10,952 nt of DNA from Bacteroidales bacterium UBA3856 (GCA_002392525.1 DGHE01000014.1:1-10952), one strand, 5' to 3'. Counted from the stretch's first letter, positions 1-6,542 are shown. The notes: a model not told the origin generated them from the letters alone. Translations and numbers: made by a program.

Positions 1-776
1 GTCTTGGCGGCAGGCAGCCCCTCGTTGGCATTATCCTTGGCAGCGGCCTGGGAAAACTGGCCGACGAAATTCAGGACCCCATCGTCATCCCCTATAAGGA
101 AATCCCCGGGTTCCCGGTGAGCACGGCCATCGGCCATAAAGGCAACTTCATCGTGGGTACGCTCTCGGGCAAGACAGTCATCGCCATGCAGGGCCGCATC
201 CACTACTACGAGGGGTACGGCATGAACATGAGCGTCCTCCCCACGCGCGTGATGATTTGCCTCGGCATCAAATACCTGTTTGTGTCCAACGCCGCGGGCG
301 GCACCAACCTCGCCTACAAGGTGGGAGACCTCATGATCATCAAGGACCACATCAACATGCTCCCGAACCCGCTCATCGGCCCCAACCTGGACGAGTTCGG
401 GCCGCGCTTCCCCGACATGACGCGCCCCTACGACCCCGCCCTCATCCGCCAGGCCGTGAAGATTGCCGCCGAGGAAGGCATTTCCCTGCAGCGGGGCGTG
501 TACATCGCCGTCACCGGTCCCTCATATGAGACACCGGCCGAGTACCGCTTCTTCCGTAACATCGGCGCCGATGCCGTGGGCATGAGCACTACGCCGGAGG
601 TCATTGTGGCCCGCCACAGCAACATTCCCGTCTTCGGCATGTCCGTCATCACCGACGTTGCGCACGCAACCGAAGACGATGACTACGTAACCGACGGTGA
701 AGCTATCGTGAAAGCCGCCGATGCCGCCGCCGACAAAATGACGGTGATTTTCAAACGGATGATTGCTCAGCTGTAA
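1..776 (+). CDS. punA: purine nucleoside phosphorylase, class I trimeric type (5' end missing)
   Basis: This cytoplasmic enzyme splits purine nucleosides with phosphate into free base and ribose-1-phosphate for purine salvage. The reading frame is open from the left edge (first full codon at 3), so the gene starts outside the window, probably about 20-30 codons upstream. An in-frame GTG at 117 is internal, because the phosphate-binding GSGLG motif lies before it at 39-53. Other family signatures are the MQGR-H-YEGY segment, NAAGG at 288-302, GPSYE at 516-530 with the purine-contacting Glu, and GADAVGMST...PEVIVARH. By eye against human PNP, the base-recognising Asn243 is Asp here (codon 654-656), and the His257 region reads TDGEA (690-704) without a His. 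Phosphorolytic purine nucleoside cleavage is secure; base preference (guanine/hypoxanthine or adenine-type) is not. Confidence 0.93.
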   Translation, partial: LGGRQPLVGIILGSGLGKLADEIQDPIVIPYKEIPGFPVSTAIGHKGNFIVGTLSGKTVIAMQGRIHYYEGYGMNMSVLPTRVMICLGIKYLFVSNAAGGTNLAYKVGDLMIIKDHINMLPNPLIGPNLDEFGPRFPDMTRPYDPALIRQAVKIAAEEGISLQRGVYIAVTGPSYETPAEYRFFRNIGADAVGMSTTPEVIVARHSNIPVFGMSVITDVAHATEDDDYVTDGEAIVKAADAAADKMTVIFKRMIAQL

Positions 777-793
777 TTATTTTTGTATATTTG
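763..793 (+). promoter_or_regulatory. Bacteroidota-type promoter for the coiled-coil/zapA unit
   Basis: A -7 element TATATTTG at 786-793 fits TAnnTTTG exactly, and a TTG lies at 763-765 with a 20-base spacer, as expected for the -33 box. The -33 part overlaps the end of the phosphorylase gene. Transcription should start near 798, giving a leader of about 20 bases before the ATG at 821. The 12-mer GTATATTTGCAG (785-796) recurs at 8911-8922 in front of the acyl-CoA ligase. Confidence 0.75.
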
Positions 794-820
794 CAGGATA
801 AGGGCTAATTTAAACCGGCC

Positions 821-1090
821 ATGCTGGAAGAGATCAGAGAACAGATCAAACAGCTGATTGCACGTTATGAGGCTGAGAAAGCGGAGAACGAACGTCTTCG
901 CCAGGAGTTACATGCGTGCGAGGAAACCGCAGAAGCCCTGAGAAAACAGATAACCGAACTGGAGTCCGAGATAGAGACCCGCAAACTCACCGAGGCCTTC
1001 GCGGTGGCCGCCCCCGCCGACGCCAAGGCCAAGGTCGATAAACTGATCAAGGAGATCGATAAGTGCATCTCCTACCTGGAGGAAGCGTAA
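821..1090 (+). CDS. small coiled-coil protein upstream of ZapA (ZapB-like by position)
   Basis: An 89-residue soluble protein with no signal peptide or membrane segment. Residues 1 to about 58 are almost entirely charged heptad-like helix rich in Glu, Lys, Arg, Leu and Ile, predicting a long coiled coil. A short Ala/Pro-rich hinge follows (about 60-68), then a second helix with the pattern KVDKLIKEIDKCISYL, a tail I believe recurs in small Bacteroidota proteins encoded next to zapA. It has its own promoter 28 bases upstream, and its stop overlaps the zapA start by one base (TAATG), implying translational coupling. Coiled-coil architecture plus coupling to ZapA suggests a partner in Z-ring assembly, comparable to but not demonstrably homologous with ZapB. 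No catalytic motif is visible, so the function is inferred from context only. Confidence 0.85.
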   Translation: MLEEIREQIKQLIARYEAEKAENERLRQELHACEETAEALRKQITELESEIETRKLTEAFAVAAPADAKAKVDKLIKEIDKCISYLEEA

Positions 1091-1377
1091 TGGACCAGAA
1101 AATCAGCATCAAGATTGCAGACCGCATCTTCAACCTGACTGCATCGAGCCCGGAAGCGGAGGAACTGTACCGCAAGGCCGCCGATGCCATCAATGCCCGT
1201 TTCGCCGCCTTTACCCGCAGCCACCCCGGCCGCACCGCCAATGACCTTCTGTCGCTGGTCGCACTGAACGAAACCGTGGTGCGTCTCAAGCTGCAGAAAG
1301 ACCTGGAGTGCTGCGCCAGCGAAGAAAAGCAGCTGCAGTCAGACCTGGAGCGCTATCTCAAGGACATTGAAAAATAA
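1090..1377 (+). CDS. zapA: cell division protein ZapA
   Basis: A 95-residue cytoplasmic protein of the ZapA family, which binds FtsZ and promotes bundling of protofilaments at the division site. The N-terminal half (KISIKIADRIFNLTASSPEAEEL) matches the small globular FtsZ-binding domain. The middle has the typical ADAINARFAAF and NDLLSLVALNETV segments, and the C-terminus is a coiled-coil helix used for dimerisation. I place the start at the ATG at 1090, overlapping the previous gene's TAA; an in-frame GTG at 1063 would add nine residues of another gene's coding sequence with no family match. It is co-transcribed with the coiled-coil gene. A 6S-like RNA begins directly after the stop; a zapA/6S RNA neighbourhood is also known in E. 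coli. Confidence 0.9.
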   Translation: MDQKISIKIADRIFNLTASSPEAEELYRKAADAINARFAAFTRSHPGRTANDLLSLVALNETVVRLKLQKDLECCASEEKQLQSDLERYLKDIEK

Positions 1378-1378
1378 C

Positions 1379-1566
1379 AGCCGTCAACCATCGAAAGCTG
1401 AAATCAACACGTTTCAACGCGCCGGGTTGACTCAGGCCGCAGATGGCGGGCCCAGGTTACCTCACGGGATTTTGCCCTTCGGGCAAGACGGGGGATACCA
1501 GCAAGCGGCCGGGACCCAAATCTTATTCCTATAAGATTTTCTGACTAGATGCTGACGGCTTTTTTT
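1379..1566 (+). ncRNA. ssrS: 6S RNA (Bacteroidales-1 type), regulator of RNA polymerase
   Basis: This 188-base non-coding stretch folds by eye like 6S RNA, which binds the housekeeping RNA polymerase holoenzyme by mimicking an open promoter. The closing stem is AGCCGTCA (1379-1386) with TGACGGCT (1553-1560), followed by a T-run at 1560-1566; CATC (1389-1392) with GATG (1548-1551) extends it. A large central bubble follows. Its 3' side carries a 9-bp hairpin (1518-1526 with 1531-1539), at the place where E. coli 6S RNA also has a small hairpin. The upper arm pairs GGGT (1424-1427) with ACCC (1514-1517), GGCCGC (1435-1440) with GCGGCC (1505-1510), GGT..CCTC (1455-1463) with GGGG..ACC (1491-1499), and TTGCCC (1472-1477) with GGGCAA (1481-1486) at the tip. 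Length, shape and zapA/rny context all fit. I see no clear TAnnTTTG just upstream, so it may be processed from the zapA transcript. Confidence 0.8.
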
Positions 1567-1568
1567 AC

Positions 1569-1607
1569 ACAAGTCTGTTTTCAAACGGGAAAACAGACTT
1601 GTTTTTT
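1569..1607 (+). terminator. strong intrinsic terminator or attenuator just before rny
   Basis: A perfect 14-bp stem, ACAAGTCTGTTTTC (1569-1582) with GAAAACAGACTTGT (1589-1602), encloses a six-base loop and is followed by a T-run to 1607. The T-run lies only on the plus-strand side, so it should stop transcripts coming from zapA and the 6S RNA. It ends 24 bases before the rny ATG, so it lies in the rny leader if any transcription reads through. Confidence 0.8.
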
Positions 1608-1631
1608 GAACACACAAAACCTATATATAAA

Positions 1632-3173
1632 ATGGATATCATAAGCATCATTATTGGATTCGTTGCCGGTGCCGTCATCGCACTGGCCGTGTACATACTC
1701 CTCCGCAAAAGCATGCTCAAGGGAAAGAGGGACGAGATTCTGGAGAAAGCAGAGATTGAAGGAGAGAAAATCAAGAATGAGCGCATCCTCCAGGCCAAGG
1801 AAAAGTACCTTTCCCTCAAGGCTGAGCACGAGAAAACCGTGAACGAGAAAAACGCCCAGATCCGCGACGCCGAAAACCGCGTGCGCCAGAAGGAAAACAC
1901 CCTCAACCAGAAGCTCTCAGAGGCAGATCGCAAAGCCAAGGAACTGGAAGCCCAGATGGGTGCCGCCAAGGCCCGCGAAGAGGCCATGCAGGAGAAGGAA
2001 AAGGAATACGAAGAGCTCCGCGGCCAGGTTATCCGCCAAATCGAGACCATCGCCGGCCTCAGCGCCCAGGAGGCCAAAAACCAGCTCATGGAATCCATGA
2101 AGGCCGAGGCCCGCACAGAGGCCCAGGCTTACATCAACGACTGCATGGACGAGGCTCGCCTCAATGCCGCCAAGGAAGCCAAACGCATTGTGATCAACAC
2201 CATCCAGCGTACGGCTACCGAGACCGCCATCGAGAATGCGGTTACCACCTTCCCCATCGAGAACGACGAAATCAAGGGCCGCATCATCGGCCGTGAGGGC
2301 CGTAACATCCGCGCCCTGGAAGCCGCCACCGGTGTAGAAATTGTGGTGGACGACACCCCGGACGCCATCCTTCTCAGCGCCTTCGATCCTGTACGCCGTG
2401 AGGTAGCCCGCCTGGCTCTGCACCAACTGGTTGTGGACGGCCGCATCCACCCGGCCCGCATCGAAGAAGTCGTCACCAAGGTACAGAAGCAGCTGGAAGA
2501 AGAAATTCTGGAAACCGGCAAGCGCACCTGCATAGACCTTGGCATCCACGGCCTTTCCATGGAACTCGTACGCCTTATCGGCCGCATGAAATACCGTTCC
2601 TCCTACGGACAGAACCTGCTGCAGCACTCCCGTGAGGTTGCCAACATCTGCGCCATCCTGGCCAGCGAACTGGGCCTCAACCCCAAGATTGCCAAACGTG
2701 CCGGCCTGCTGCACGATATCGGAAAGGTCTCCGAGGAAGATCCGGACCTGCCGCACGCCCTGCTGGGTATGAAGCTGGCCGAGCAGTACAAGGAAAAGCC
2801 CGAAATCTGCAACGCCATCGGCGCACACCATGAGGAAACCGAAATGACTTCCCTCTACGCTCCCCTGGTGCTGGTGGGTGATGCCATTTCCGGCGCCCGT
2901 CCCGGTGCCCGCCGCGAGGTCATTGAGAGCTACATCAAGCGCCTGCGCGGCATGGAGAACCTCGCCGGTGCCTACCCGGGCGTCACCAAGGCCTACGCCA
3001 TCCAGGCCGGCCGCGAACTGCGCGTGATCGTGGGCGCAGAACAGGTAAGCGACCAGGAGGCCGAAGTCCTCTCCGGAGACATCGCCAAGAAGATCCAGGA
3101 CGAAATGACCTATCCCGGACAGGTGAAGATCACCGTAATCCGCGAGACTCGTTCCGTGGCTTACGCCAAGTAG
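1632..3173 (+). CDS. rny: ribonuclease Y, membrane-anchored endoribonuclease
   Basis: A 513-residue RNase Y, the endonuclease that initiates decay and processing of many mRNAs in bacteria that have it. The order of parts is typical. A single N-terminal transmembrane helix spans residues 2-24. A long charged coiled coil runs from about 30 to 190. A KH RNA-binding domain (about 206-270) carries the GREG loop in [10 protein letters not shown], starting at Gly216. A metal-dependent HD domain follows, with His332 (HSREVAN), His361-Asp362 (LLHDIGK) and His399-His400 (AHHEE). Length matches the family (about 510-520). I start at the ATG at 1632, directly before the membrane helix; the in-frame TTG at 1599 lies inside the terminator hairpin. 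No TAnnTTTG is visible between the hairpin and the start. The gene ends six bases from a convergent gene. Confidence 0.97.
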   Translation: MDIISIIIGFVAGAVIALAVYILLRKSMLKGKRDEILEKAEIEGEKIKNERILQAKEKYLSLKAEHEKTVNEKNAQIRDAENRVRQKENTLNQKLSEADRKAKELEAQMGAAKAREEAMQEKEKEYEELRGQVIRQIETIAGLSAQEAKNQLMESMKAEARTEAQAYINDCMDEARLNAAKEAKRIVINTIQRTATETAIENAVTTFPIENDEIKGRIIGREGRNIRALEAATGVEIVVDDTPDAILLSAFDPVRREVARLALHQLVVDGRIHPARIEEVVTKVQKQLEEEILETGKRTCIDLGIHGLSMELVRLIGRMKYRSSYGQNLLQHSREVANICAILASELGLNPKIAKRAGLLHDIGKVSEEDPDLPHALLGMKLAEQYKEKPEICNAIGAHHEETEMTSLYAPLVLVGDAISGARPGARREVIESYIKRLRGMENLAGAYPGVTKAYAIQAGRELRVIVGAEQVSDQEAEVLSGDIAKKIQDEMTYPGQVKITVIRETRSVAYAK

Positions 3174-3179
3174 GATTTC

Positions 3180-4925
3180 CTACTCTCCAAAGAGAAGTGC
3201 CGCGTCGGCCCTGAGGGCCGGGGCGGCTATTTTTTCGGGGATGAATTTCCAGGAGCCGATAACGGAAGGGTTGCCGATGACGGCAGGGTCTATGGCGCCG
3301 TGCTCCTTGAGATAGTCAAACAGGATGTTACGGATTTCGGGGTAACGGGCCACGACACGCGCGTCAATGAGGTCGGTGTCAATACCTATTTCATCCAGGA
3401 GGTTTCCGCCGCCGCTGGCGCGGTAGGAGGTGATGGCCACGTTGTAGGTGCGGGCCGGTTCGAAGGCGCTGCCATCGGCCATGGACTGCACGGCTATGCG
3501 CTTTCCGCGAGGCTTGGTAACGTCTACGGTGTAGTTGATGCCGGCGGCGGAGTCAAAGTTATACGAAGGGTGGACGAAGGACCAGCCCTTCTGCTGGTTG
3601 CGCGGGTTATCTCTGGGCTCAATCTTCAGGACATGTTCCGAGGGGCTGGAGATGGTATTGATCCAACGGTCGTAGGATGCCTCAAGATAGCGGACGATTT
3701 CGTCTCCGGTCATGGTAATGACGTACAACTGGTTCTCGAAGGGATAGATGGTGAACAGGTCGTTGAACACCAGGGTGCCGGCCTCTACGGTTCTGTTGTA
3801 GGTAAGCGGCGCGGCTATGGATATCTGGGCGGGTGCCTTCTGAATGCAGAGGGTGTGCACCAGATTCACATAGTCGCACATGCCGGTGTACGCATCGCGG
3901 GTACGGAGGTCGGCCTTGAGGGTGCCCACTTCCTGCAGGGTGAAGTCACGGACAGCTTCAAAGTCTTTCCGGAAGTGCTCGCGCATGACGGGATCGGCCT
4001 TGGCTGCGTCTACTGGGATGAGGTCGGTTTCGAAGGATTTCTTTACTACCTTGCCTCCGGAGACGGTCATATGCATCTTACCATGGGCCACAAAACGGCT
4101 GTGACTGCCGGAATTGAGGAGCGCTGTGGTGTCACGGTTCTCTACATACGGCCTGTGGTCGTGGCCGCAGATGAGCCAGTCCACACCTTTTACCAGATTG
4201 AAGGCATCAAGAGCCTCAGCTTCCAGGATGGAGCCGTCTCCCTGGCCACAGGCCGAGTGCATGGCGGCTACCAGAACGTCGGGTTGCTCGCGCTGGCGCA
4301 CATAGTCTACATCCTGCTGGATGCGGGAGGCGATGGACTCGAAGTGCATGCCGCTCCAAAGCTCTTCCGAGAGCCAGGCTTTGATGTTGGCGTTGTTATA
4401 TCCCAGGACGGCGATGCGAAGGCCGGCCTTCACCACCATGCGGTAGGCCGGGAAGTAGGACTTTCCGTTGTCGTTGCGGATGGCATTGGCGGCCAGGAAG
4501 GGAGAGCCGGCGCGGGTGAGACCCTCCTGTACGCGGTCGTACACGGGATGCCCCGTCTCAATGTCGTGGTTTCCCATGGCGATGGCATCATAATGCATGT
4601 ACTCGATGAGCCGGGGGAAAAGGTGCGGGGTTACCGTATCTACATAATTATAATAGTAGGCGGCGTTGTCTCCCTGGAGGCAGTCTCCGGCATCCACGAG
4701 CAGAACGTTGTCAAAGCCATCGGCCGTGCGGACGCTGTCAATGTAGTAGTTCATGGCGAAGAGGGACTTCTTGATGCCCCCTCCGGTGTAAGTGGAGTCA
4801 AACCAGGTGCTGTGTACGTCGTTGGTAGACAGGACGGTGAGGGTATAGTCACCATCTTTCAGCCGATGTCCGCAGCTTCCCATCAAAAACAAACCTACCA
4901 GAACAAAGAAAGACAATCTTTTCAT
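3180..4925 (-). CDS. exported 5'-nucleotidase / metallophosphatase lipoprotein (UshA-like)
   Basis: A 581-residue two-domain enzyme of the UshA/5'-nucleotidase family, which removes phosphate from extracytoplasmic nucleotides so that nucleosides can be taken up. A lipoprotein signal ends in MGS-C with the acylated Cys at 18, so it acts outside the inner membrane. The N-terminal calcineurin-like domain (about 27-300) has the metal ligands in order: Asp36-x-His38, Asp78 and Asp81 (DAGD), Asn119-His120-Asp121 (GNHD), His223, and His255-x-His257 (GHDH). The C-terminal 5'-nucleotidase domain (about 340-550) has the IYPFEN segment and a YNFDSAAG substrate-site-like motif. In many Bacteroidales the two halves are, as I recall, separate neighbouring genes; here they are fused. 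The ATG at 4925 gives a canonical signal peptide. It lies 113 bp after ffh on the same strand with no clear promoter of its own. UDP-sugar hydrolase or cyclic-nucleotide activity is possible. Confidence 0.92.
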   Translation of the reverse strand: MKRLSFFVLVGLFLMGSCGHRLKDGDYTLTVLSTNDVHSTWFDSTYTGGGIKKSLFAMNYYIDSVRTADGFDNVLLVDAGDCLQGDNAAYYYNYVDTVTPHLFPRLIEYMHYDAIAMGNHDIETGHPVYDRVQEGLTRAGSPFLAANAIRNDNGKSYFPAYRMVVKAGLRIAVLGYNNANIKAWLSEELWSGMHFESIASRIQQDVDYVRQREQPDVLVAAMHSACGQGDGSILEAEALDAFNLVKGVDWLICGHDHRPYVENRDTTALLNSGSHSRFVAHGKMHMTVSGGKVVKKSFETDLIPVDAAKADPVMREHFRKDFEAVRDFTLQEVGTLKADLRTRDAYTGMCDYVNLVHTLCIQKAPAQISIAAPLTYNRTVEAGTLVFNDLFTIYPFENQLYVITMTGDEIVRYLEASYDRWINTISSPSEHVLKIEPRDNPRNQQKGWSFVHPSYNFDSAAGINYTVDVTKPRGKRIAVQSMADGSAFEPARTYNVAITSYRASGGGNLLDEIGIDTDLIDARVVARYPEIRNILFDYLKEHGAIDPAVIGNPSVIGSWKFIPEKIAAPALRADAALLFGE

Positions 4926-4954
4926 ACCTATTCTCTTTAATAGATTGATTTATA

Positions 4955-4970
4955 GGCGGCTTCTGCCGCC
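4955..4970. repeat. short GC-rich palindrome between ffh and the nucleotidase gene
   Basis: GGCGGC (4955-4960) and GCCGCC (4965-4970) form a perfect 6-bp stem around a TTCT loop. Neither side has a T-run. It lies about 30 bases upstream of the nucleotidase start, so it would be in that gene's leader if transcription continues from ffh. Confidence 0.6.
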
Positions 4971-4972
4971 AG

Positions 4973-5006
4973 CCCCTCTCCCGAGGAGAGGGGTTTGGGG
5001 TGAGGG
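4973..5006. repeat. REP-like palindromic intergenic repeat
   Basis: CCCCTCTCC (4973-4981) and GGAGAGGGG (4985-4993) form a perfect 9-bp stem with a CGA loop, followed by GGGGTGAGGG (4997-5006). A palindrome of CCCCTCTCC/GGAGAGGGG with an adjoining GGGGTGAGG tail is, from memory, a dispersed intergenic repeat in many bacterial genomes, including Bacteroidota. Only one copy is in this window, so the repeat status rests on recognition and not on copies seen here. Confidence 0.55.
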
Positions 5007-5023
5007 TAACGTAGGGAGAATGG

Positions 5024-5063
5024 GCAGCAGATGAAAGGCTATCTTAAACCTTTCATCTGCTGC
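5024..5063. repeat. perfect 15-bp inverted repeat spanning the ffh stop codon
   Basis: GCAGCAGATGAAAGG (5024-5038) is the exact reverse complement of CCTTTCATCTGCTGC (5049-5063), separated by ten bases. The right arm encodes the last residues of Ffh (QQMKG), the stop codon lies in the loop, and the left arm is just after the gene. In the ffh transcript it would form a stable hairpin at the end of the message. No T-run follows, so a standard terminator is doubtful; protection of the 3' end is an alternative. Confidence 0.8.
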
Positions 5064-6358
5064 ATTAAGGTGCCAGTGACGGCGCCTTTCATCATGCGGC
5101 GGGTGCCTTCGAACTGCTTGAGAAGGCGGTTCACTTCCGGGAGGGAGGTACCGGAGCCATCGGCAATCCTCTTGCGGCGGCTGCCGTTGATGACCTCGGG
5201 GTGCTCGCGCTCGTAGGGAGTCATGGAGAGGATGATGGCCTCGGTGCCCTTGAAAGCATCGTCAGGGATGTCCACATCCTTGATGGCCTTGCCCACGCCG
5301 GGGATCATGGCAGCGAGGTCTTTGATGTTGCCCATCTTCTTCACCTGCTGAATCTGGTTGTAGAAATCCCACAGGGTAAACTGGTCCTTGGCCAACTTCT
5401 TCTTGAGTTCGCGAGCCTCTTTTTCGTCAAACTGTTCCTGGGCCTTTTCTACCAGGGAAACCACGTCTCCCATGCCCAGGATGCGGTCTGCGATGCGTTC
5501 GGGGTGGAAGACGTCAAGGGCTTCCAACTTTTCACCGGAAGAAACGAACTTGATGGGTTTACCCACCACGGCCTTGATGGAAAGGGCTGCACCGCCGCGG
5601 GTATCGCCGTCCATCTTGGTAAGGACTACGCCGTCAAAGTCCAGGCGGTCGTTGAAGGCCTTGGCGGTCTCCACGGCATCCTGACCGGTCATGGCATCTA
5701 CCACGAAGAGGGTTTCGGTGGGTTGCACGGCTTTGTGCAGGGCCGATATCTCGTCCATCAACTCCTGGTCCACAGCCAGACGGCCGGCGGTATCCACAAT
5801 GACAACGCTATAGCCATCGGCCTTGGCCTTTGCAATGGCGTCCTTGGCAATCTTGATGGGATCCTTCTCTCCTTCTACGGTGAAGACGGGGACTTCGATG
5901 CTTTCTCCGAGCACCTTGAGCTGGTCGATGGCGGCCGGGCGGAAGGTGTCGCAGGCGGCCAGAAGCACTTTCATGCCTTTCTTGGACTTGAGGTGCAGGG
6001 CCAGCTTGCCGGAGAAGGTGGTTTTACCGGAACCGTTGAGACCGGCTACCAGCACAACGGCCGGGTTTCCCTTGACGTTAATCTCCTGCGCGGTGGAGCC
6101 CATGAACTCCGCAAGCTCGTCGTGCATGATCTTCACCATCATCTGCTGAGGCTTCACGGCGGTGAGCACGTTGGCGCCAATGGCTTTGTCCTTTACACGG
6201 GTGGTGAAGTCCTTGGCCACCTTATAGCTTACATCGGCATCCAGGAGGGCCTTGCGGATGTCCTTTACGGTTTCGGCTACATTGATTTCGGTGATTTTTC
6301 CTTCACCTTTCAGTATCTTGAAAGACCTTTCCAGCCTTTCGCTCAGGTTCTCGAACAT
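5039..6358 (-). CDS. ffh: signal recognition particle protein Ffh (SRP54)
   Basis: A 439-residue SRP GTPase that binds signal sequences of nascent membrane and secreted proteins and, with 4.5S RNA and FtsY, delivers ribosomes to the translocon. Residues 1 to about 90 form the helical N domain. The G domain follows with G1 GLNGSGKTT (106-114), G2 DTFRPAA (137-143), G3 DTAGR (189-193) and G4 TKMD (247-250). The Met-rich M domain occupies the C-terminal third and contains the SRP-RNA-binding SRRKRIADGSGTS segment. The protein ends soon after the last M-domain helix, a normal length for the family. The ATG at 6358 gives the standard MFENLSERL start. A good TAnnTTTG promoter lies 20 bases upstream. 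The stop codon sits in the loop of a perfect 15-bp inverted repeat, and a nucleotidase lipoprotein gene follows on the same strand. Confidence 0.97.
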   Translation of the reverse strand: MFENLSERLERSFKILKGEGKITEINVAETVKDIRKALLDADVSYKVAKDFTTRVKDKAIGANVLTAVKPQQMMVKIMHDELAEFMGSTAQEINVKGNPAVVLVAGLNGSGKTTFSGKLALHLKSKKGMKVLLAACDTFRPAAIDQLKVLGESIEVPVFTVEGEKDPIKIAKDAIAKAKADGYSVVIVDTAGRLAVDQELMDEISALHKAVQPTETLFVVDAMTGQDAVETAKAFNDRLDFDGVVLTKMDGDTRGGAALSIKAVVGKPIKFVSSGEKLEALDVFHPERIADRILGMGDVVSLVEKAQEQFDEKEARELKKKLAKDQFTLWDFYNQIQQVKKMGNIKDLAAMIPGVGKAIKDVDIPDDAFKGTEAIILSMTPYEREHPEVINGSRRKRIADGSGTSLPEVNRLLKQFEGTRRMMKGAVTGTLMQQMKGLR

Positions 6359-6377
6359 ATCTAATTTTTTAAGCCTA

Positions 6378-6408
6378 CAAATTTACGAGCAAAGGGAGAA
6401 AAATGCAA
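6378..6408 (-). promoter_or_regulatory. promoter of ffh
   Basis: Read on the minus strand, TAAATTTG (6385 to 6378) matches the TAnnTTTG -7 element exactly, and TTG (6408 to 6406) lies 20 bases upstream as the -33 element. The predicted start near 6372 leaves a leader of about 15 bases before the ATG at 6358. A CGGCTAAAA box begins immediately beyond the -33 element, so a bound regulator could affect this promoter. Confidence 0.8.
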
Positions 6409-6461
6409 ATCGGCTAAAAAAATGTACGATTTTTTCTGTTTTAGCCGATCCGGCTAAAAAA
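6409..6461. promoter_or_regulatory. three CGGCTAAAA boxes: candidate operator in the ffh/lipoprotein divergent region
   Basis: CGGCTAAAA occurs at 6411-6419, inverted as TTTTAGCCG at 6439-6447, and directly again at 6451-6459. The second and third copies form a perfect palindrome with 9-bp arms and a three-base centre. The first and second extend to an 11-bp inverted repeat (ATCGGCTAAAA 6409-6419, TTTTAGCCGAT 6439-6449). The spacing suggests binding sites for a dimeric regulator abutting the ffh -33 box. Alternating RNA hairpins are the other option. No regulator gene is in the window. Confidence 0.5.
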
Positions 6462-6522
6462 CACATGCAGATTTTAATGTTTTGATCATTCCGTTCCAGA
6501 GAGGTTCCCTACCTTAGGGGCA

Positions 6523-6542
6523 TCCGGACAACGGTGTCCGGA
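6523..6542 (+). other. hairpin in the leader of the lipoprotein gene
   Basis: TCCGGACA (6523-6530) and TGTCCGGA (6535-6542) make a perfect 8-bp stem with an ACGG loop, 17 bases before the start codon at 6560. An A-rich stretch (GCTAAAAACAAA) separates the two, which would leave the start unstructured, as is common in Bacteroidota. It may be an mRNA-stabilising 5' hairpin. It is not followed by Ts, so it is not a terminator on this strand. The only -7-like sequence upstream, TAATGTTTTG at 6475-6484, does not match TAnnTTTG. Confidence 0.5.

Noticed and set aside
1063..1089. GTG start for zapA nine codons upstream
   Set aside because: It overlaps the upstream gene, and the extra residues do not fit the ZapA fold. 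The TAATG overlap at 1090 is a standard coupled start.
1599..1631. Upstream TTG start for rny
   Set aside because: The TTG lies in the right arm of the terminator hairpin. The ATG at 1632 directly precedes the transmembrane helix and gives the normal family length.
3169..3184. The 7-bp palindrome as a bidirectional terminator
   Set aside because: The stem is short and no T-run follows on either strand.
3300..4940. Long open frame (546 codons) on the plus strand opposite the nucleotidase gene
   Set aside because: It is a mirror of the GC-rich minus-strand gene, which carries clear metallophosphatase motifs and a signal peptide. The opposite translation shows no recognisable domain and starts outside any promoter.
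5201..6364. Plus-strand open frame opposite ffh
   Set aside because: It is an antisense shadow of a fully conserved Ffh gene with low-complexity Gly/His/Leu composition.
6409..6449. The 11-bp inverted repeat as an intrinsic terminator
   Set aside because: The flanking genes diverge, so no known transcript needs to end here, and the palindrome shares a box with a second palindrome, which fits operator sites better.
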